Shown: positions 58,740 through 64,000 of the stretch, piece after piece
Layout: each line of letters begins with the position of its first letter
Numbering within the stretch: position 1 is the stretch's first letter
Source: Zhengitettix transpicula
Lineage: Eukaryota > Arthropoda > Insecta > Orthoptera > Tetrigidae
Assembly: GCA_037074705.1 (NCBI GenBank)
Contig: CM073593.1
Location: 102,013,738 to 102,077,737 of the forward strand
DNA length: 64,000 nucleotides
Reading direction: 5' to 3'
Program-made: the position numbers and the translations under genes
Notes under the pieces: generated by a model
What the model was told of the DNA's origin: nothing
Database searches by the model: none
What the model saw: the letters and a program-made list of their open reading frames with translations, nothing else

Positions 58740-58880
58740 ATACTAATTAGATAAAGACGTAGCCAATTAACAAACAAATTACAAACCACATAGAACGTTT
58801 TCTGCTAATCCTTGTCGCTTTCGTCAAACAAGGATTGCAGGAACTTTGTGTGTGGTATTTATTTTATTCCTCTTTTTTTT
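58740..58880. repeat. R2 palindrome with 8-12-nt centre
   Basis: The left arm CCACATAGAACGTTTTCTGC, TAATCCTTG (58787-58815) faces the right arm CAAGGATTGCAGGAACTTTG, TGTGTGG (58828-58855). The centre is TCGCTTTCGTCAAA-like. The outer R2 sequence is also mirrored (AAATTACAAACC against GGTATTTATTTT). Confidence 0.65.
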
Positions 58881-59429
58881 CGTTTAATTGTCTACATTTT
58901 ATTTAATTTTATATTTAACTTCAATGCTTGTCAGTTCGTTGTATTCGTAAACCGTAAAATGTTTCCTTTACACTATATACAATATTTTACACTATAATTA
59001 ACTATTATTCCAATAAATAAATCATCTCATATTATGAACCATATTGCTAACTTAAAGTCAAGAATTTTCTTTTACAATTCATATCCCCTTAAATTTATGA
59101 CCGAGTACATTAGGGTCAGATTAAATAATATCAAACATAACACTAAAAATATTCATATTAAAATTAACAACAAAAAAAGTAGTTGCATAGTTTTACCTTC
59201 CATTGCTGGTTTACAACCCAAATTAATTGTACTGTTAGAAAAATGTGCTGTCAAATTTATTTTTAAAGCTCATAACTATTTCAGCATAGTTAAAATTAAT
59301 TGAAAAATTAAAAAAGTATAAGGCAATTTATAAAATTAATTTTCAGGATTTTCAAGCCATATATATATATAGGCCAGACCAAGCTCTCATTCAAAACTAG
59401 GTTAAATTAACATAAAAATAATAATAGTA
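58881..59429. other. AT-rich sequence, nothing recognised
   Basis: An 89-residue frame at 59034-59303 is Asn/Lys/Ile-rich, as expected from AT-rich DNA. Confidence 0.45.
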
Positions 59430-59441
59430 GTATTCAAAATT

Positions 59442-60010
59442 GGTCAACAGGAAGCTGTCTGCGAGGGCTATTCTCTCGCGGGCAGTACCTGCGAGGGATG
59501 TTCTCTCGCAGGCAGAACCTGGTAGGAGATACAGGAAGGGGCTACCTCTGGGGATGTCTTTTCCTCTCTCTGTTTTTGAACTAAGGTTCCCACAAGCCGA
59601 GGCACCTCGGCCTGTTTTGAGATGTGTATGTTCCGGGGTCACAGACTTGGGTAAGAGTTTTTCTCTTTTCCCATTGGAACAGTCGACCAGCTGCCTCCTA
59701 AACTGGCCGAGGTACAGAAAAAGGAATGCTGCGTCCCCACAGCAAACTCTTCTTCCGCAAGCGGAAGGGCGTGGGACAAGTACCCAATAACCGAGTTACC
59801 TGATATAGATTTTTCTAGAGTTTTCCCTGCATTACTTTTAGGCGAATTGCCGGGTAGTATCCTTAAACTATAGCCCGGGGCCCCTAGTTAACCCTTTGCT
59901 ACATTTATCTACCATTCCGCATCCCCTCTTTCAAATCCTTTCCTATGCTATTAAAGGGGAGTTGCCACCATGTGGATTACCCTCATGTAGCCTGTTACCC
60001 TAAAAATATT
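59442..60010 (+). mobile_element. R1 SINE-like element, full length with exact 12-bp TSD
   Basis: Two hairpin modules (59459-59512) are preceded by 17 bp not seen in other copies (GGTCAACAGGAAGCTGT). The full body and tail CCTGTTACCCTAAAAATATT follow. Exact duplication GTATTCAAAATT at 59430-59441 and 60011-60022. A good reference copy. Confidence 0.93.
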
Positions 60011-60022
60011 GTATTCAAAATT

Positions 60023-61194
60023 ATTCTATTTTGGCTAAAGAATTTTCTTTAAATAATCACAAAAATTAGATTGACATAAAGTATGAATGTTAGACGAAAA
60101 AAATGAACTAATTTTCGAGATTGATGAGTGGAGATTCCTATAAAACAGTCGTTAATATAAAAAATTATAGCATCAATTTGAAAAAAATTTGACCGCTTTA
60201 CTTTTGCAATATTTGATTTATATATTGTTATAATTTAAAAAATTATTGTAAAACCGCATCCAACAATGTAAATTAATTTTTATTGGTCGTCATGTTCTTT
60301 TAAATTGTATATTTCAGACACGGCAGTCAGCGGAATTTGACCTGGTTATCAAAATTCTGTAAATCTAATAAAATTTATATGGTTTGTTTGTTATCTTGCC
60401 AAATGTTTTTTTAAAAATGTTATTCTAATCATTGTAATTGTTTGGTTGTGTTTGTAGTTTTATCCTTGAACCTGATGAGATCGTCAAATAAGTGACGAAA
60501 CGTTGTGTTATTTTCCATTAATATATTCCTTTTTTGACTTAAAATTCGCTGATGGTTTATTGATTTGTTTTCTCAATAGTTATAATATATATATATATAT
60601 ATATATCGTGTTTATCGGGTTTGTTTAACTGAAAATCTCATTGCACCTGTACCAGAGTCTCTAATAAACTACTAAGAAAATAGGAACACGTTTGGCACAG
60701 TTCAAGACAATGCGGGTAGTATAATACTGTGTGTCAGGGGGAATCATACGAATAATAAAAATATTTAGGTTGTAGATGTTGAGGATCGTATAACTGGAAG
60801 AGAAGAATTTGAGCTGCCGCAGGATAAAAAAAATATCAGTTATGAAAATTGTGAAACTCTTTGAGAAGGGTTTTGGATAATACCTGGAAGTACGAGGTCA
60901 GTTTCCAGTAGACGCTGACACCGTGAAATTCTCGGCAACCGCAGACATTGGGTGGTTACTTACAATTTTCTTGTGAGATCAAAGAAAATTCACAATTTCC
61001 CAAAATTGGCAATGGTTGTCTGTACGCATGCGCCGTAGTCTTTAACAACTAATTATCTCTGGTTTTGGCAGGAGTATAAATTTTTGAAAATTTTCCAGTA
61101 AATTATATTTTTATTAATCGTTTTTGCTTATAATTTCTATATGTGAATGCATGATAATGTTATAAATCAACTGGGGAGAATTTCAGAGGTTCCG

Positions 61195-61195
<1 letters not shown>
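60023..61195. other. AT-rich sequence with one hammerhead-like box
   Basis: At 60469-60510: CCTGATGAGATC, GTCA, AATAAG, TGAC, GAAACGTTGTGTTA. CTGATGA and GAAA are intact and a 4-bp GTCA/TGAC stem abuts GAAA. Four extra bases (GATC) separate CTGATGA from the stem, so the hammerhead match is partial. The rest has no recognised feature apart from a (TA)n run at about 60582-60606. Confidence 0.4.
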
Positions 61196-61196
<1 letters not shown>

Positions 61197-61257
<61 letters not shown>

Positions 61258-61300
61258 TTAACCAGTAAAGTCAAGCTGTTTGAACCGTGTCTAAATTGAT

Positions 61301-61342
<42 letters not shown>
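61197..61342. repeat. (TA)n and (GA)n microsatellites
   Basis: (TA)n lies at 61197-61258 and (GA)n at 61303-61341. Confidence 0.95.
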
Positions 61343-61345
<3 letters not shown>

Positions 61346-62035
61346 AAAGTTCCTGCTGTACGAGAAACGTCCGTAAATATTGCAAAGCTGTGCTGCATTG
61401 CTAAGTACCTGCGGGACTGTGGTGTCCACCCCTGGTCAATTACGTGACGGAATACGGTAAACCCGCACGCCGTGAGTAAACTTTCATTGGGCCTGTCAAA
61501 CATTTGCCCTCGTGAACCCGCAGACAAGAACGCGAGGGAAGAGAAGCAGCCGGGTTCTGTTCTTACCGAGGGGGTCCACATAGGGTAAACTCAAACTTTA
61601 ATAATACCACTGGAAACACGGGAACCAGCAAACATTGACAGACATGGAGGTTGAATTTTAACCTGGTATACTTAAGGCTTTTATTGGACAGACTGTCAGA
61701 CGGCACTTTCTGACAACAACAGACGGACGGACGGACGGACAGACAGACATGGCGTCAATCCAATGTGGAGGAAGGCCAATCTATGTTACCGTTTATGTTT
61801 ACGTTATCTGCTAATAAATGTTAGTCACACTTAATTTTGCGAACAAACATTTAGTGATGCACGTTGCACGTAAACTGCAAAGTAAATAAACTGCTCGAAG
61901 ACGGTCCAGAAAACGAGTAAGAAACCAATAAAATATTTAAATATGTAAACTTTTACGTTCTGTTTACATAAACTTGATGATAAACCAACCAATAACCTAC
62001 AATTAAAACAAGTATTTTATTAATCAACAGTCTGT
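61343..62035. other. Unassigned sequence with (GGAC)n
   Basis: GACGGACGGACGGACGGACA lies at about 61723-61742. The 96-residue minus frame at 61291-61581 begins in non-repeat sequence and ends in the GA tract. It is not recognised. Confidence 0.35.
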
Positions 62036-62039
62036 ATAC

Positions 62040-62465
62040 CCTGACGTTGCCTGGGTTGTCATAATTAAACTCAGTGACATCTATAGCCCCGGATTTGACT
62101 CCAATCTCGAGTTACTTTTATGTTAAGCCCTTCCACCCGAATCCCTAAATGGTTCTCACCTGAAATACAGAAAGGGGCTGAAATTATACACAAAAATACC
62201 TGTAGAAAGGCTATCTATCTCATTAACCCCGAGAAACTATCTTTTGGCGAAAATGTCAGCCGTTTTTACATGTTTGAAAATTTTTAACCCTCGTCTACCC
62301 CCGCCACACGGAGTTGAACGGTTACTTGAGTGTCATAATTGAACTCGGAGACAACCATATCCCCGGATTCAAGTCCAATCTGGATTTGTTTGGCGTTATT
62401 TTTATGTAACAACCCCTCCACCCGCACTCATAAGGGTTCTACACTCCAATACATATCTCAGATGG
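62040..62465 (+). repeat. R4 repeat, two monomers
   Basis: CCCTGACGTTGCCTGGGTTG, ATTAAACTCAGTGACATC and CCCCGGATTTGACTCCAATC occur first. A second monomer follows with ATTGAACTCGGAGACAACC, CCCGGATTCAAGTCCAATC and GGCGTTATTTTTATGTAAC. The monomer repeat explains the tandem look of the copy at 5528. Confidence 0.7.
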
Positions 62466-62733
62466 ATATAATTTATTAACCATCAAACTAGACAATTTAT
62501 TTGTAGTCCTCATACATCTTTATCGCGCGTTTTTTCAACACAAATTTCATGCAATGAATTATAAATTTTCAGGAGCTTTCGGTTCAACGATTTTGTCTGT
62601 TATTTAGCTACTTTATCTTATGAATAGGCCTATATTTTTTTAAGTGGGAGGTCCATTGACAATTTTCCTCATATGAGATTAAATTAACAAGTATGCCATG
62701 AGTGTAATAATTACATAAAAATAGCCATATAAC

Positions 62734-62925
62734 AGACAGAAGGAATGCTAAAAAAAATTACCACACAATGTTTCTGCAATCATTGTTGCTTCCATTAGGT
62801 GATTCTAAAGCCTTGAGTCCGTCACCTGGTTTCTGCTGTGTCTCGTTCTTACGGCTGTTCAGTTTCTTGAATCACCTGACGAAAGTGACAAAGATTGCAG
62901 AAACGTTGTGTGGTATTTATATAGC
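62734..62925. repeat. R2 palindrome
   Basis: The left arm (TTACCACACAATGTTTCTGC, ATTGTTGCTTCCATTAGG, TGATTC, to 62804) and right arm (GAATCACCTGACGAAAGTG, AAAGATTGCAG, AAACGTTGTGTGGT, 62869-62914) are inverted across about 65 bp. CTGACGA and GAAACGTT are intact on the right arm. Confidence 0.75.
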
Positions 62926-63811
62926 ACTCCGTTATCTGGCTACTTTTTTACCTGATTATTAAAAAATGGTATAAGTCAGAAAAATTAAGAATAAACCTTG
63001 AGTGAAGTCAGAGTATGCCTTAATTTTACTTTTAATTTATATAAATATAATATCAATTTTCTCCCAGATATTATTATTGGAAGAACTCTGAATATGTATT
63101 CCAATCGTTTATGATGTTCCAAGACCTAAATTACTCCATGATGAAATCCCAAATTCTTAACGAATCGTTGTGGTAATATATTTTTAACTTTTTTTGGACT
63201 TATAACATTATTTATACTTTTGGAGTCTCTCAAAAAAATGTTAAATACCTTGCAGGAGACGAGTAGAAGAAGGGGACTTAGAATTATCGAAGGGAAAGCC
63301 AAGTATATTAAACTGAATTTCGTTTTAAATTAACCGTCCGAGTAGAGAAGTGTTTTATTTTTGTCCGTTGATTCTGGTATAGTTTTAATTATTTGTCTAA
63401 TCATTATACAGCGAAACGTTAAAATTCCAGGAAAATATTTTTCAATAATCGTGAACGAATAGTTCCTCGACGATGCCCCCTTTCTGATATGCAGCTCCTT
63501 CGGGCGGACGTATATATATATATATATACCTGTGACGACGCGGACGAGCCACGTGCATTCCTGGCGAGCCGTGGCCCCTTCACAAGGATGGATATTTCCT
63601 TTCGTTCCTCATTCCTTCCAGACGCTCCCACTGGCCCTCCACCACCCCTCTCTCTTCTTCAGCCGGCACAAGCATTTCAATATCGCCACTGCACCGACAT
63701 ATTACATAACTGCTCCTTCCGATATTGCGTCCGAGGGTGTGGGATAAAATGCTTGTCGCGTTACCTTACCTTCCTTCGGTCGGTGCGTGCTTGACGGACG
63801 CCACTCATGCG

Positions 63812-63846
<35 letters not shown>

Positions 63847-64000
63847 ACCACGATATTAAACCCCCAACCCCCTCTGTGACAGTCAGACAGACAGCTGTGA
63901 CGTATGCTCGCAACCGTTTGCATGTCATTTTACGAGAGACGAGGAGGAGGACAAGAAAACTACCCCTCACAACTGTGTGCCGGTGTCACACTATGTTCCT
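62926..64000. other. Unassigned sequence with (TA)n and (AC)n
   Basis: (TA)n lies at 63509-63528 and (AC)n at 63812-63843. 63440-64000 is GC-richer. Frames on both strands at 63419-63923 overlap each other and pass through the microsatellites. None is recognised. Confidence 0.35.

Overview
The window is eukaryotic, AT-rich, and carries no protein-coding gene, rRNA or tRNA that I can recognise. The many microsatellites, the nested dispersed repeats and a repeat with a GCCCGGCGTTGCCCG start suggest a large, repeat-rich invertebrate genome, most likely an arthropod. I cannot name the species. The open frames present are short, low-complexity, or lie inside repeats. I treat none of them as a gene.

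The dominant component is a dispersed family I call R1, about 545 bp long. There are 16 sizeable copies plus one 26-bp tail fragment, in both orientations. Full copies begin with one or two 25-nt hairpins and end in CCTGTTGCCCT plus an A-rich tail. Seven copies have visible target-site duplications of 9-18 bp, so R1 looks like a SINE-like element moved by target-primed reverse transcription. Other families are R2 (CACCTGACGAAAG...GAAACGTTGTGTGG, often palindromic), R3 (host of an R1 insertion, with an empty paralogous copy nearby), R4 (GCCCGGCGTTGCCC family) and R5 (two inverted copies of a promoter-plus-splice-donor-like module).

A recurring theme is a short box read as CTGANGA, small hairpin, GAAACGTT. 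It resembles a hammerhead ribozyme core and is often found as inward-facing inverted pairs. Several unrelated sequence families carry it. This fits remnants of Penelope-like or other hammerhead-bearing retroelements, but the cores are degenerate and I cannot test folding.

Layout: 0-10 kb is AT-rich, with R4 at 5.5-6.4 kb and nested inverted repeats at 7.7-9.1 kb. 10-20 kb holds R1 copies, a three-unit composite tandem array (16.0-17.3 kb) and a tandem duplication split by R1 (17.6-18.4 kb). 21.7-25.1 kb is a large imperfect inverted repeat. 25.4-27.8 kb has the R5 pair. 28.26-28.80 kb is a probable LTR with a primer-binding-site-like sequence. 32-37 kb has three R1 copies. 37.0-39.8 kb contains an inverted-repeat element and a second copy of its core. 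43.7-44.8 kb is a 12-bp purine minisatellite. 46.2-47.2 kb is LTR- or promoter-like. 48.3-49.4 kb is an 11-copy satellite with an exact 103-bp period. 51-64 kb has more R1, R2 and R4 copies, a hammerhead-like palindrome at 54.0 kb and long AT, GA and AC microsatellites.
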